Shown: one piece after another, positions 50,650 through 58,901 of the stretch
How positions within the stretch are numbered: position 1 is the stretch's first letter
How the letters are laid out: each line of letters begins with the position of its first letter
Assembly (NCBI GenBank): GCA_963773945.1
Contig: CAVZDD010000004.1
Coordinates: 62,001-126,000 of the forward strand
Reading direction: 5' to 3'
Length of the DNA: 64,000 bases
Origin: JAKIWV01 sp963773945
GTDB lineage: Archaea; Thermoplasmatota; Thermoplasmata; Lutacidiplasmatales; UBA184
The notes under the pieces: generated by a model
Seen by the model: the letters and a program-made list of their open reading frames with translations, nothing else
Told to the model about the DNA's origin: nothing
Database searches by the model: none
Program-made: the position numbers and the translations under genes

Positions 50650-51422
50650 TGCGGTAGGGGGATCGACCGCGAGGTGTAGATCTCGCACTGGTAGGGGAGC
50701 TCGATCTCGGGGCGCCCGGCGGTTTGGGGGTGCGTGTCGAGGAGACCCTTGAGGGCTCCCTCCGCCTCGATGTAGCGCGCTCCTTCGAGGCTCGCGATGA
50801 AGCTGATTGAAGTGAACCGGTCGAGCGCGGAATCGCGATCCAACTGCTGCACGAACGGGATCGATTGCTTTTCGAGCGGTTCGAACCCGGAGGTCAGGTT
50901 CCACGCCTCCCGCCAGATACCTCGATGGTAGCGAGGGCCGCGGTCGTCGTAGCGGTCCATGATATGCGTCTCCTGATGGATCCAATCCACCGACTCATCT
51001 CGCACGTTCCACAAGAGCCCGACCGTTCCTCCAGGGCGGAGGACCCGATGCATCTCGTTCATCGCCCGCGGAATGTCGAACCAGTGGAAGGCCTGCGCCG
51101 CCACGACGGCGTCGATCGTCGCGTCGTGTAGCGGGAGCATCTCGGCGATTCCATTGAGGAGCGGGACCGTCGGAAGGATCCGTCGAAAATGGTCCCGCAT
51201 CGCCGGCACAGGCTCGAGGGCCATGTAGCGACCGGCACGCGGCACGAGAAATCGGGAGAGCTTGCCCGTTCCGGCGCCGAGTTCGAGGACTGTAGACCGG
51301 GGAGAGATTCCGAGAGTCTGGACGAGGGCGTCGATGGCCTCCGGGGGTGCCTCGGGGCGACCGCGTTCGTACCGGCCCGCCGCCCGTTGGAATCCAACCC
51401 GGGCGCTGGGTTCAAGGGGCAC
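50646..51422 (-). CDS. Class I SAM-dependent methyltransferase (type 11)
   Basis: A 258-residue methyltransferase: motif I TVLELGAGTGKLSRFLVPRA at about residues 41-60, the acidic end of strand 2 in YMALEPVPAMRDHF, and motif IV region IDAVVAAQAFHWFDI followed by EMHRVLRPGGTVGLLWN. HWFD is shared with ubiquinone/trans-aconitate-type methyltransferases, but the substrate is not known. Start GTG 51422 was chosen because a palindromic AAAGCTTT box is exactly 30 bases upstream, the same distance as from the divergent ndk start. Longer upstream frames are low-complexity and run into ndk. Confidence 0.85.
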   Translation of the reverse strand: MPLEPSARVGFQRAAGRYERGRPEAPPEAIDALVQTLGISPRSTVLELGAGTGKLSRFLVPRAGRYMALEPVPAMRDHFRRILPTVPLLNGIAEMLPLHDATIDAVVAAQAFHWFDIPRAMNEMHRVLRPGGTVGLLWNVRDESVDWIHQETHIMDRYDDRGPRYHRGIWREAWNLTSGFEPLEKQSIPFVQQLDRDSALDRFTSISFIASLEGARYIEAEGALKGLLDTHPQTAGRPEIELPYQCEIYTSRSIPLPH

Positions 51423-51447
51423 GGGGGTTGCCGACCGTTGACGCGTC

Positions 51448-51455
51448 AAAGCTTT
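51448..51455. promoter_or_regulatory. Palindromic promoter box between the methyltransferase gene and ndk
   Basis: AAAGCTTT is centred at 51451/51452, 29-30 bases from GTG 51422 on the minus strand and 29-30 bases from ATG 51481 on the plus strand. The symmetry suggests one TATA-like site used in both directions for two leaderless transcripts. Confidence 0.55.
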
Positions 51456-51480
51456 TGTCGACCACCCGCTACCACCGGCG

Positions 51481-51939
51481 ATGGCCGAAGGCGCGATGGA
51501 ACGGAGCCTGGTCCTGCTGAAGCCCGACGCGGTCCAGCGGGGCCTCTCCGGGGAGATCCTGGAGCGGATCGAGGGGAAGGGTCTCACCATCGTGGCGGCC
51601 CGATTGCTCCGGGTCACCCCCGACCTCGCGGCCCGGCACTATGCGGAACATCACGGTAAACCGTTCTACGACGGGCTCGTCCAGCACATCACGAGTGGGC
51701 CGGTGCTGGCGCTCGCGGTGGAGGGCCGCTCGGCGATCTCGGTGATCCGACTGATGATCGGCGCGACGAACCCCATGAATGCCGCGCCGGGGACGGTGCG
51801 CGGTGACCTGGCAAGCTCGATGACGGCGAACCTGATCCACGCGTCGGACTCCCCGGCGTCGGCCGAGCGGGAACTCGCGCTGTTCTTCCGGGCGGAGGAT
51901 TACCACTCCTACGTCCGGGCCGGTCAGGAGTTCTTCTGA
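51481..51939 (+). CDS. ndk: Nucleoside diphosphate kinase
   Basis: The 152-residue enzyme transfers gamma-phosphate between nucleotides to balance NTP pools. RSLVLLKPDAVQRGLSGEIL is the N-terminal strand and helix, HYAEHHGKPFYDGLVQHITS is the nucleotide-binding head, and the catalytic histidine is in MTANLIHASDSPASAERELA (about residue 118). Length is normal. It starts a plus-strand housekeeping run ndk - tsaC - map with gaps of four and six bases. Confidence 0.96.
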   Translation: MAEGAMERSLVLLKPDAVQRGLSGEILERIEGKGLTIVAARLLRVTPDLAARHYAEHHGKPFYDGLVQHITSGPVLALAVEGRSAISVIRLMIGATNPMNAAPGTVRGDLASSMTANLIHASDSPASAERELALFFRAEDYHSYVRAGQEFF

Positions 51940-51943
51940 GTCG

Positions 51944-52510
51944 ATGGCCGACCCCCTGGCCGTCGCTGTCCACGCGGTGCGGCGCGGTCAACCGATCCTC
52001 TACCCCACCGATACGCTCTGGGGACTCGGGGTCCGGCCCGACGATACGGGGGCGGTGCGTCGACTCTACGCCCTCAAGGAACGCCCTGCGGAGATGCCGG
52101 TCTCCGTCGCGTTTTCCTCGTATGAGGAACTGGAACCGTTCGTGAGATTGTCGCTGACCTCTCGCGCGACGATCCGCCGATGGTTGCCCGGACCCTTCAC
52201 ATTCCTCCTCCGAGCGGGCCCCAAGGCCCGGCGCGAGTGGGTGCCGGCCGTGCTGGGAAAATCGCCGACCATCGGCGTCCGGATCCCCGATCGCCCGGTG
52301 GCGCGGGAGCTGTTGGCGCGCACCGGCCCGTTAACGACCACATCGGCCAATCGGCACGGTCGCCCGCCGTGCCGGTCGGCCGCGGAAGCTCGAAGGGTGT
52401 TCGGCGACCAGGTCACGGTCTATGTGACGGGGGGCGAGCCTCCCTCGGGTCGGCCCTCCACCCTCGTCGACCTGACCGGACGGCGGCCGCACGTCGTCCA
52501 CCGGAGCTGA
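51944..52510 (+). CDS. tsaC: Threonylcarbamoyl-AMP synthase (YrdC/Sua5 domain)
   Basis: A 188-residue stand-alone YrdC-domain protein that makes threonylcarbamoyl-AMP for the t6A37 modification of ANN-decoding tRNAs. ILYPTDTLWGLGVRPDDTGA and RRLYALKERPAEMPVSVAF contain the conserved KxR..P substrate loop. WLPGPFTFLLRAG, IGVRIPDRPVARELLA and GPLTTTSANRHGRPP with the SxN motif complete the active site. The archaeal Sua5 C-terminal domain is absent, so this is the short TsaC form. It starts four bases after the ndk stop. Confidence 0.92.
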   Translation: MADPLAVAVHAVRRGQPILYPTDTLWGLGVRPDDTGAVRRLYALKERPAEMPVSVAFSSYEELEPFVRLSLTSRATIRRWLPGPFTFLLRAGPKARREWVPAVLGKSPTIGVRIPDRPVARELLARTGPLTTTSANRHGRPPCRSAAEARRVFGDQVTVYVTGGEPPSGRPSTLVDLTGRRPHVVHRS

Positions 52511-52516
52511 AGCACG

Positions 52517-53395
52517 GTGTCCCGATACCCGGCCGACCTCGACCACTGGCGTCGAGCCGGCAGGATCGCCGGACAAGCCCGGGAACTGGGACTTCGCCTC
52601 GCGCAACCCGGAACGTCTCGCCGCGACCTCGCCGAGAGGATCGAGGCGTTCATCCGGGACCAGGGCGCCGAACCCGCCTTCCCCACCAATCTCTCCCGTA
52701 ACTGGGAAGCCGCGCACTACACCCCTTCCGAGACGGACGCCGAACTCCTCGTGCCCGGCGACCTCCTGAAGGTCGACGTCGGGGCGCACATCGAAGGGGC
52801 CATCGCGGACACGGCCGGCACCGTCGAGGTCGGCGACACGCACCGACACGACCGGCTCGTCAAGGCCGTACGCGACGCCGTGGAGGCGGGCATTCGGGCG
52901 GTCCGGCCCGGCGGCACGGTGGATACCGTCTCGCGAGCGATCGAACGCGCAATCCATGCCCAGGGGTTCAAGCCGGTCGTGGACCTGACCGGTCATACGA
53001 TCGAGTCCTACCTGCTCCACGCCGGGAAATCGATCCCGAGCGTCGGCGGCTACAGTACCGCCTCGCTCGAGGAGGGCGAAGTGGTGGCCATCGAGCCGTT
53101 CGTGACGAACGGGGACGGGCACATCGAGGACGGTCCGTTCGGCAACATCGTGCGGTTCCGGGCCGACCCGGGCGACAAGGACCCGCTGCTGGCCCGGTCG
53201 TTCGCCCGGTTCCGTACGCTCCCCTTCACGACGCGCTGGGTGACCCCCCCCGAGGAGAAGGCCGCGCTCAAGCGGGCCCGTCGGCTCCTGCAAACCTATC
53301 CGGTGTTCGTCGAAACGGGTCGTGGCTGGGTCGCCCAGGCGGAGCACACGGTGCTGGTCGGTCCGACCGGCGCCGAGGTTCTGACGGCCGCGTAA
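52517..53395 (+). CDS. map: Methionine aminopeptidase, type II
   Basis: The 292-residue metallopeptidase removes the initiator methionine. The pita-bread fold metal ligands can be followed: the first Asp in LKVDVGAHIEGAIADTAGTV, which also holds the second, the His in DLTGHTIESYLLHAGKSIPS, and Glu in VVAIEPFVTNGDG plus the last Glu in VAQAEHTVLVG. The insert between the second and third elements marks the archaeal/eukaryal type II. GTG 52517 follows the tsaC stop by six bases. It converges with the methionine synthase pair, separated by only seven bases. Confidence 0.95.
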   Translation: MSRYPADLDHWRRAGRIAGQARELGLRLAQPGTSRRDLAERIEAFIRDQGAEPAFPTNLSRNWEAAHYTPSETDAELLVPGDLLKVDVGAHIEGAIADTAGTVEVGDTHRHDRLVKAVRDAVEAGIRAVRPGGTVDTVSRAIERAIHAQGFKPVVDLTGHTIESYLLHAGKSIPSVGGYSTASLEEGEVVAIEPFVTNGDGHIEDGPFGNIVRFRADPGDKDPLLARSFARFRTLPFTTRWVTPPEEKAALKRARRLLQTYPVFVETGRGWVAQAEHTVLVGPTGAEVLTAA

Positions 53396-53402
53396 CGCGG
53401 GC

Positions 53403-54545
53403 TTAGCCGCCAGCGCCGGCGATCTCCGCCCGGGCGAGTTTCGCGCCGCGGTCCATGTTCTGGAGCTTCGCGTACGCGATGTCCAGACGACGGGTGCGCA
53501 GGCCGCAGTCGGGGTTGACCCAGATCCGCCGCGGGTCGCCGAGGATCTTCACGGCCCGGAGGATCCGGTCCTTGACCTTCTCGGGAGACTCCACCTCGTC
53601 CCGATGCGGGTCGAGCACGCCCAGACCGATCTGGCGCGTGTCGCCGTACTCGTTGAACATCTTCAGGATCTCGTAGCCGTCCCGGCCGTCGGTGTCGCGG
53701 TTGGCGAACTCCCAGGCCCATTGCGTGCACCGCTTCGCCTCGAGCAGCGCCGGAAAGAGCGGTCGGTAGTCCGAGAAACAGATGTGCATCGAGAACTCCG
53801 CATCGAGTCCCTCCGTCGCGGCGTTAAAGCCCTCGGCGACCAGGTCGGCCTCCTGGGGGTGGGTCCCCGCGGCGGGCTCGTCGATCTGGATGACCTTGCA
53901 GCCCTTCTCGATCAGCGCGGCGAGCGTCGGCCGGATCGCCTGCTTGGCGATATCGACCACGAAATCCCGTTGCGCCCGTCGGCGGACCTCCCGACCCTTC
54001 CATCCCTCGTGCCGGCGGAGGTAGTACTCGTTGTACGACCAGTCGGCCAGCGTGTACGGACCGGTGATCGGCAGCTTCGGGGTCGCCTTCGCATGGTCCC
54101 GGACGAACTCGAACTCCTCGATGTGGTACGGCCGGTCGAGCCGGACCTCGCCGGTGCCGGCGGCCTTGAGGTAGTACTTGTTGTCGAAGGAGCGGACGTG
54201 GCCCAGGAATTGGAACCCGCGCATCTGGCGAACGGGGTACTCGTACATCTCGATGCGACGTGCCTCCCCATCGTAGACGCGGTCGAGGCCCGCCGCCTCC
54301 TGGTAGCGGAGGAGGAACAGCGCCGCCCAGTCACGGACGGTGTCGGCGCCGACCTCGCGGGACCGGTCACCGAGGAACTTGCGGACCATGGGGTCGTCCC
54401 CGGGGACGAAGTGGAGCAGGTCGTTCCACCGGGCGAAATCGGTCTGCGCGGCGGTGTCGAGCGGTTCGCCGCGTTGGCCCAGGAGTTGCCAGCGGGGCTT
54501 CATCAGGCTCCCAATCTCCTGCGTCGGGAACAGCCGGTCCGTCAC
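53403..54545 (-). CDS. Core methionine synthase (MetE C-terminal-like, zinc-binding)
   Basis: A 380-residue protein of the MetE C-terminal/UROD-like barrel superfamily. Zinc ligands are in SMHICFSDYRPLFPALLEAK (His-x-Cys) and WVNPDCGLRTRRL (Cys), with KVIQIDEPAAGTHPQEADLV and GLGVLDPHRDEVESPEKVKD as substrate-binding strands. Archaeal short MetE proteins of this sort methylate homocysteine with methyl groups from corrinoid or pterin donors rather than methyl-tetrahydrofolate triglutamate. The GTG start at 54545 overlaps the stop of the upstream paralogue (GTGA), so the two form one coupled unit. A longer upstream frame only reads into that gene. Confidence 0.88.
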   Translation of the reverse strand: MTDRLFPTQEIGSLMKPRWQLLGQRGEPLDTAAQTDFARWNDLLHFVPGDDPMVRKFLGDRSREVGADTVRDWAALFLLRYQEAAGLDRVYDGEARRIEMYEYPVRQMRGFQFLGHVRSFDNKYYLKAAGTGEVRLDRPYHIEEFEFVRDHAKATPKLPITGPYTLADWSYNEYYLRRHEGWKGREVRRRAQRDFVVDIAKQAIRPTLAALIEKGCKVIQIDEPAAGTHPQEADLVAEGFNAATEGLDAEFSMHICFSDYRPLFPALLEAKRCTQWAWEFANRDTDGRDGYEILKMFNEYGDTRQIGLGVLDPHRDEVESPEKVKDRILRAVKILGDPRRIWVNPDCGLRTRRLDIAYAKLQNMDRGAKLARAEIAGAGG

Positions 54546-55510
54546 GAGCCGCCTCCAGTGGATTCGATTCCCTGGCGCACCGCCGGAAGTCCGTGGAGCT
54601 TTCGCGCCGCCGATTCCCACGGGAGCAGGTCGAGCGGCGCTCCCGAGCCGATCCACAACGTCGAGGGCCGGTGACGTTCCGTGATCGACCGGGCGAGACG
54701 CACGACCTCGGCGGGGTCCTCGACGAGGCTCGTCCGCGGGTCGATTACGCCCAGGCCCAGTCCGCGACGGTCCGCGGACGGCGTGAGCCGGAGGGCGTCC
54801 GTCTCGGAAAGGTCCACGCCGACGACCGACACCGGCAGGCGCGTGAGGAGCGGCCAGGCCGGCTGGGCATCATTGAAGTACGTCCAGACCGCCGTGGTGG
54901 CGCCGTCGGCGGCGGCTCCGATCGCTTTGTACGCGGCCATTACCGCCTCGGCATGGGCGCCTTCGGGAGGCCGATGCACGAGCAGCGGCTCCTGGAACTG
55001 AAAGGCCGAGTACCCCGCCGCTCGGAGCTCGTGCACCTCTTCCCCGAGCAGACGGCCGAAGCGATGCGTGAGGGCCTCCGAGGTCTCGCCCGAGCGGTTG
55101 TCCACGAGGCCGGAGAACGTGTACGGGCCCGGTAAGATCGCCTTCCGGGCGGAGGCACCGATCGTCGTAGGCAGCCAGCTCGCGATGCTCCCGGGGACGC
55201 GGGCCGGCGGGGCGTGCAGAATCGGTTGTCGGTAGAACTGGTTCGTCTCGAACCAGCGCGTCAAGGGACCGACCGTGAAGCCCTCCCACGTCTCGGCGAA
55301 CGGACGGAACAGGTCCTGCCAACGCAGGTAGCCGCCGGTGCGGGGGGCGAGACCCAGGCGTTCTTCCAGACGGCTCACATCGGCCTCGGTACGGAGGAAG
55401 AGCTCCTGAACGGCTTCCGGGGTCGTGCGACCGCGGTCGAGATCGCGGGTCGCTTCCACGAGCGCTTCGGAACGCGGGAACGCGCCGGTGAGGCTGGTCA
55501 CGGTCTGCAT
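54542..55510 (-). CDS. MetE-like partner protein lacking zinc ligands
   Basis: A 322-residue paralogue of the downstream core methionine synthase. It keeps the barrel landmarks (MQTVTSLTGAFPRSEALVEA, LPGPYTFSGLVDNRSGETSE, GLGVIDPRTSLVEDPAEVVR), but at the zinc sites HxC is replaced by TYFND and the last Cys by WIGSGAPLDLLP. It therefore resembles the non-catalytic N-terminal half of bacterial MetE, made as a separate protein. It probably binds the methyl donor or the partner. A GGTTAAAG box on the minus strand is 25-32 bases upstream of ATG 55510. Coupled to the next gene by a GTGA overlap. Confidence 0.82.
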   Translation of the reverse strand: MQTVTSLTGAFPRSEALVEATRDLDRGRTTPEAVQELFLRTEADVSRLEERLGLAPRTGGYLRWQDLFRPFAETWEGFTVGPLTRWFETNQFYRQPILHAPPARVPGSIASWLPTTIGASARKAILPGPYTFSGLVDNRSGETSEALTHRFGRLLGEEVHELRAAGYSAFQFQEPLLVHRPPEGAHAEAVMAAYKAIGAAADGATTAVWTYFNDAQPAWPLLTRLPVSVVGVDLSETDALRLTPSADRRGLGLGVIDPRTSLVEDPAEVVRLARSITERHRPSTLWIGSGAPLDLLPWESAARKLHGLPAVRQGIESTGGGS

Positions 55511-55611
55511 GGGGGACCTTTCGCGAGCGATTGACGCACTTTAACCATGTCGCCCGAAGCGACGCTGCATCGAGAGAAAACCGGTTGCGCTGTGGGAAAC
55601 CGGCGCCCGGC

Positions 55612-56685
55612 TCAGCGGAGGTTGGCGTCCACGATTCGGTCGAAGTCCGCGGGTTTCGGGGGCCATCCTTCCGTCATGTACCGGCGGAACGCCTCGAGCG
55701 AAGGAAGGCGCAGCGCTTCGTTCGTCGCTCGCTCGAAGCCCAGCGTCGACACGTACCGGTCGGGCAGCGCGTGCCGCCGGCCGTAGTGGGCCGGGAGCAC
55801 TTCGGTCTCGTCCGGCAGATGGAGAATTTTCTCGGTGAGGCTCTGGTACAGAAGGTCGGGACTGCCGCCGCCCAGGTCGGTCCGGCCGCACGACCCGATG
55901 AGCAGCGTGTCCCCGGTGAAGATCGTCTGGCCGACGCGGAGGGTCACATGATCCGGCGTATGACCGGGGGTCTCCAGCACTTCGACTTCATCGTGACCGA
56001 TGCGGAAGGTCTCCCCATCGGTGAGGGTGCGGTGTGGATAGGCAGCCGGCGAGCGAGCCCCGACAAGGATGGGCGCGTCGGTACGGCGGTGGAGCTCGTG
56101 ATGCCCCGCCAGGTGGTCGGCGTGCGTATGCGTCTCGACGATGGCGGTCAGCTTCCACCGCGCCTCGGAGAGGGCCTGAAGGTAAGGGGCGACATCGAGG
56201 CCGGGGTCGATCAGGATCGCCTCGCCGTCCACGGGATCGCCGACCAGGTAGGCGAGGCACCCGGAGTCGGCCCGCGGGAACTGGCGCAGCACGAGCTCGC
56301 CGGCCGTCGGGGTGATCCAGGACCGAGGGATGGAAGGGTCGGCGACGCGCGAGTACTCGTCGAGGCCCCCTTCGAGGGCCATTGCCTGGGTCCATCCCCG
56401 GTCCAGAAGGAGTCCGGCCGCCTCTCGCGCCCGGGCCCCGAACTGACAGTAGACTACGATGCCCCGGTCCCGGGGGAGCTCGGCGAACCGGTTGCCCAGC
56501 TCGGAGAGGGGGATGTGGCGGTCCCCCGGTAGTCGAGCCAGCCGGCGGCCGTCCCGGGCGCGCACGTCGAGGAGCACGGGCGGGGCCGGGCCCTCGAGGA
56601 GCGCGCGCAACTCCATAGGGGAGAGGAGGGGAATGCGGGGAATGGAGACCGTGTGAGGGTAGGGGTGGGGAGAGGTTCCGGACAT
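55612..56685 (-). CDS. Rhodanese / metallo-beta-lactamase fusion (persulfide dioxygenase-like)
   Basis: The 357-residue protein starts with a rhodanese domain (VLLDVRARDGRRLARLPGDR, active loop VVYCQFGARAREAAG with the persulfide-carrying Cys). An MBL-fold domain follows with ETHTHADHLAGHHEL, the distal ligand motif ETPGHTPDHVTL, TGDTLLIGSCGRTDLGGG and the final LPAHYGRR. The MBL half is of the ETHE1/BLH type, iron-dependent enzymes that oxidise glutathione persulfide. The usual order in such fusions is MBL first; here the rhodanese comes first. The start ATG 56685 was chosen over 56739 because the earlier residues run through likely promoter sequence. It would handle sulfane sulfur or sulfide. 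Confidence 0.88.
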   Translation of the reverse strand: MSGTSPHPYPHTVSIPRIPLLSPMELRALLEGPAPPVLLDVRARDGRRLARLPGDRHIPLSELGNRFAELPRDRGIVVYCQFGARAREAAGLLLDRGWTQAMALEGGLDEYSRVADPSIPRSWITPTAGELVLRQFPRADSGCLAYLVGDPVDGEAILIDPGLDVAPYLQALSEARWKLTAIVETHTHADHLAGHHELHRRTDAPILVGARSPAAYPHRTLTDGETFRIGHDEVEVLETPGHTPDHVTLRVGQTIFTGDTLLIGSCGRTDLGGGSPDLLYQSLTEKILHLPDETEVLPAHYGRRHALPDRYVSTLGFERATNEALRLPSLEAFRRYMTEGWPPKPADFDRIVDANLR

Positions 56686-56794
56686 TCGTGGACACCAGGT
56701 ACCGGGCCCACGGTGTAAGAACTGTTCGGAACCCTTCATGTACGCGGCGGTCCCGGAGCGAGAGATTTAGAGGTACCGGAACGTCCCGAGCGTC

Positions 56795-57223
56795 GTGGTC
56801 GTCACCGCTCGAGAGATCATGCATGCGGACGTGCTGACCGTCGACCCGGCCCTGACCGCGCTCGAGTGTGCGCGACGGATGGCCGAAGCGCACAAGGGCT
56901 ATGCGGTGCTCCTCCAAGAGGGACGGATGGAAGGGATCGTCACCGAGTGGGATTTCCTCGCCAAGCTGATCGCCCGAGGCGTCGACCCGGCCACCACTCG
57001 GGTGGCGTCGATCGCCTCGGCCCCGGTCGCTTCGTGCGACGCCGGCACCCCGACGCATGAGGTCGTCGAGCGCATGGCCCGGGAAGGAATCCGTCGCATG
57101 ATCGTCACGCAGAAGGGCCGGGTGGTGGGCATGATCACCTCGAAAGACGTGATTAACGCGTTCAAGCCGTACATCGACAGACTTTCCGCCGACATTTCGG
57201 GGTTCCACCCCTCGCTGACGTGA
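56795..57223 (+). CDS. CBS-domain pair protein
   Basis: A 142-residue protein made of two CBS domains: AREIMHADVLTVDPALTALE through GIVTEWDFLAKLIARGVDPA, then VASIASAPVASCDAGTPTHE through VVGMITSKDVINAFKPYI. Such stand-alone pairs bind adenosine nucleotides and sense energy state. The GTG start at 56795 is supported by an ATTTAGAG box at about 56764-56771, roughly 27 bases upstream. No partner enzyme is fused or overlapping. Confidence 0.92.
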   Translation: MVVTAREIMHADVLTVDPALTALECARRMAEAHKGYAVLLQEGRMEGIVTEWDFLAKLIARGVDPATTRVASIASAPVASCDAGTPTHEVVERMAREGIRRMIVTQKGRVVGMITSKDVINAFKPYIDRLSADISGFHPSLT

Positions 57224-57334
57224 GTCTCGCGGCGCGAATGGCCTCCCTCGACCGCACCGAGGCGACTTGAATCCCCGCCGGGTTCGTCCCGCCATTCCCG
57301 ACCCGGGGTCGGAGAGGTTCGCGAGGCGCCGCTA

Positions 57335-58795
57335 GTGCAGTACAAGTGGATCGTCCTGTCGAACACGACCGTCGGGACGCTGATGGCCTCCCTGGACGCG
57401 AACATCGTGATCATCGCCCTCCCGACCATCGCGAAACAGCTCCCCGGGACCTCGGTCTTCATTCTTCTCTGGATCCTCCTCGGCTACGCCCTCCTCACCT
57501 CCGTCGTGCTGCTCAATTTTGGCCGGCTGGGCGATATGTTCGGCCGCGTCCGGCTTTACACTCTCGGCTTCGCGATCTTCACCGTCGGCTCCGCGTTGTG
57601 CGGGTTATCCCAGACCGGCACCGAGCTCGTGTTGTTCCGGCTGGTCCAGGGGGTCGGGGCCGCGTTCCTCTTCGCCAACTCCGCGGCGATTATCACCGAT
57701 GCCTTTCCCCCGAACGAACGGGGTCGCGCGCTGGGGATCAACCAGGTATCGATCGTCGCCGGCGCAGTCACCGGCCTCGTGCTCGGAGGCGTCCTGACGT
57801 CGCTCCTCGGGTGGCGGTCGATCTTCTACGTGAACGTCCCGATCGGCCTCATCGCCACCTGGCGGTCTTACGCGGTGCTCCGCGAGTTGCACCGTCCGCA
57901 ACGCGAGCACTCCATCGATTGGGTGGGGAATCTCTCCTTCGCGGGAGGACTCGCCTCCATCCTCCTCGGGGTCACGCTGTTCGCCCTGGGCCAGGCGTCC
58001 ACCGGGGGGTTCGTCGTACTCCTCGCCACCGGGGGAGCGCTCCTCACCCTCTTCGTCTGGATCGAGCAGCGGGTCGCGCACCCGATGTTCGACCTATCGC
58101 TCCTGCGGATCCGAATGTTCTCGGCGTCGCTCTCGGCCATCTTCCTCAACTCGCTGGCCCGCGGCGCCTTCGCGTTCGTGATGGTCTTCTTCCTGCAGGG
58201 ACCCCCCCATTATCTCTCGCCGTTGACCGCCGGCCTCTACCTGATCCCGGTCTCCGCGTCGCTGGCCGTCATCGGACCGATCAGCGGAACGCTCTCGGAC
58301 CGTTACGGGTCCCGGCCGTTCGCAGTCCTCGGTCTCCTGGTCTCGGCCGCCGGGTTCCTATGGCTGACCCAGATTGGCGCGACGACCACCTGGGTGCAGT
58401 TGGTGGGACCGTTCATCCTCGTCGGTTTCGGAATGGGGCTCTTCGCCGCCCCGAACCGAGCATCGATGATGAACTCCGTGCCGCCGGACCGGCGCGGCGT
58501 CGCCAGCGGCATCGGCACGACGCTCGTCAACACCGGGTCGACGCTCAGCCTGGGAATCGCGATCGTCGTCATGGCCCACGCCCTCCCGCTGGGCTCGCTC
58601 ACTTCGATCTTCCTCGGAGGGGTGTCGACGAGCATCGGCCCCGTCGCGGTCCAGCATTTCATCGACGCGACGCATAGTGTGTTCGCGCTGTCGGCCGGGC
58701 TGCTTCTCGTGGCCCTCCTGCCCGCCGCGTTGAGGGGCTCGGAGACTCGCCTGCCCTCGACCCCGCCCTCGGAGTCGCCCACGCCAGACTCGTAG
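57335..58795 (+). CDS. MFS transporter, DHA2 (EmrB/QacA) type
   Basis: A 486-residue major facilitator protein with about 14 hydrophobic segments. Motif D1-like SLDANIVIIALPTIAKQL is in helix 1, motif A NFGRLGDMFGRVRLYTLGFA after helix 2, and motif C-like GAVTGLVLGGVLTSLLGWRS in helix 5 identifies drug:H+ antiporters. A second motif-A-like loop, GTLSDRYGSRPFAV, is in the second half. The C-terminal 25 residues are Ser/Pro-rich. It is preceded by 110 bases without a gene. GTG 57335 was chosen as start because the first helix begins four residues later. Confidence 0.9.
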   Translation: MQYKWIVLSNTTVGTLMASLDANIVIIALPTIAKQLPGTSVFILLWILLGYALLTSVVLLNFGRLGDMFGRVRLYTLGFAIFTVGSALCGLSQTGTELVLFRLVQGVGAAFLFANSAAIITDAFPPNERGRALGINQVSIVAGAVTGLVLGGVLTSLLGWRSIFYVNVPIGLIATWRSYAVLRELHRPQREHSIDWVGNLSFAGGLASILLGVTLFALGQASTGGFVVLLATGGALLTLFVWIEQRVAHPMFDLSLLRIRMFSASLSAIFLNSLARGAFAFVMVFFLQGPPHYLSPLTAGLYLIPVSASLAVIGPISGTLSDRYGSRPFAVLGLLVSAAGFLWLTQIGATTTWVQLVGPFILVGFGMGLFAAPNRASMMNSVPPDRRGVASGIGTTLVNTGSTLSLGIAIVVMAHALPLGSLTSIFLGGVSTSIGPVAVQHFIDATHSVFALSAGLLLVALLPAALRGSETRLPSTPPSESPTPDS

Positions 58796-58901
58796 ACCCC
58801 CGGGCGGGACGCCGCCGGGCGCCCGGTGTCGGCATTTGTCGATAGGGCGGTTCGTGTTTGACGGAATGATTAAAGCAGGTCCCGTTGTCGTGAAGCGCAC
58901 C

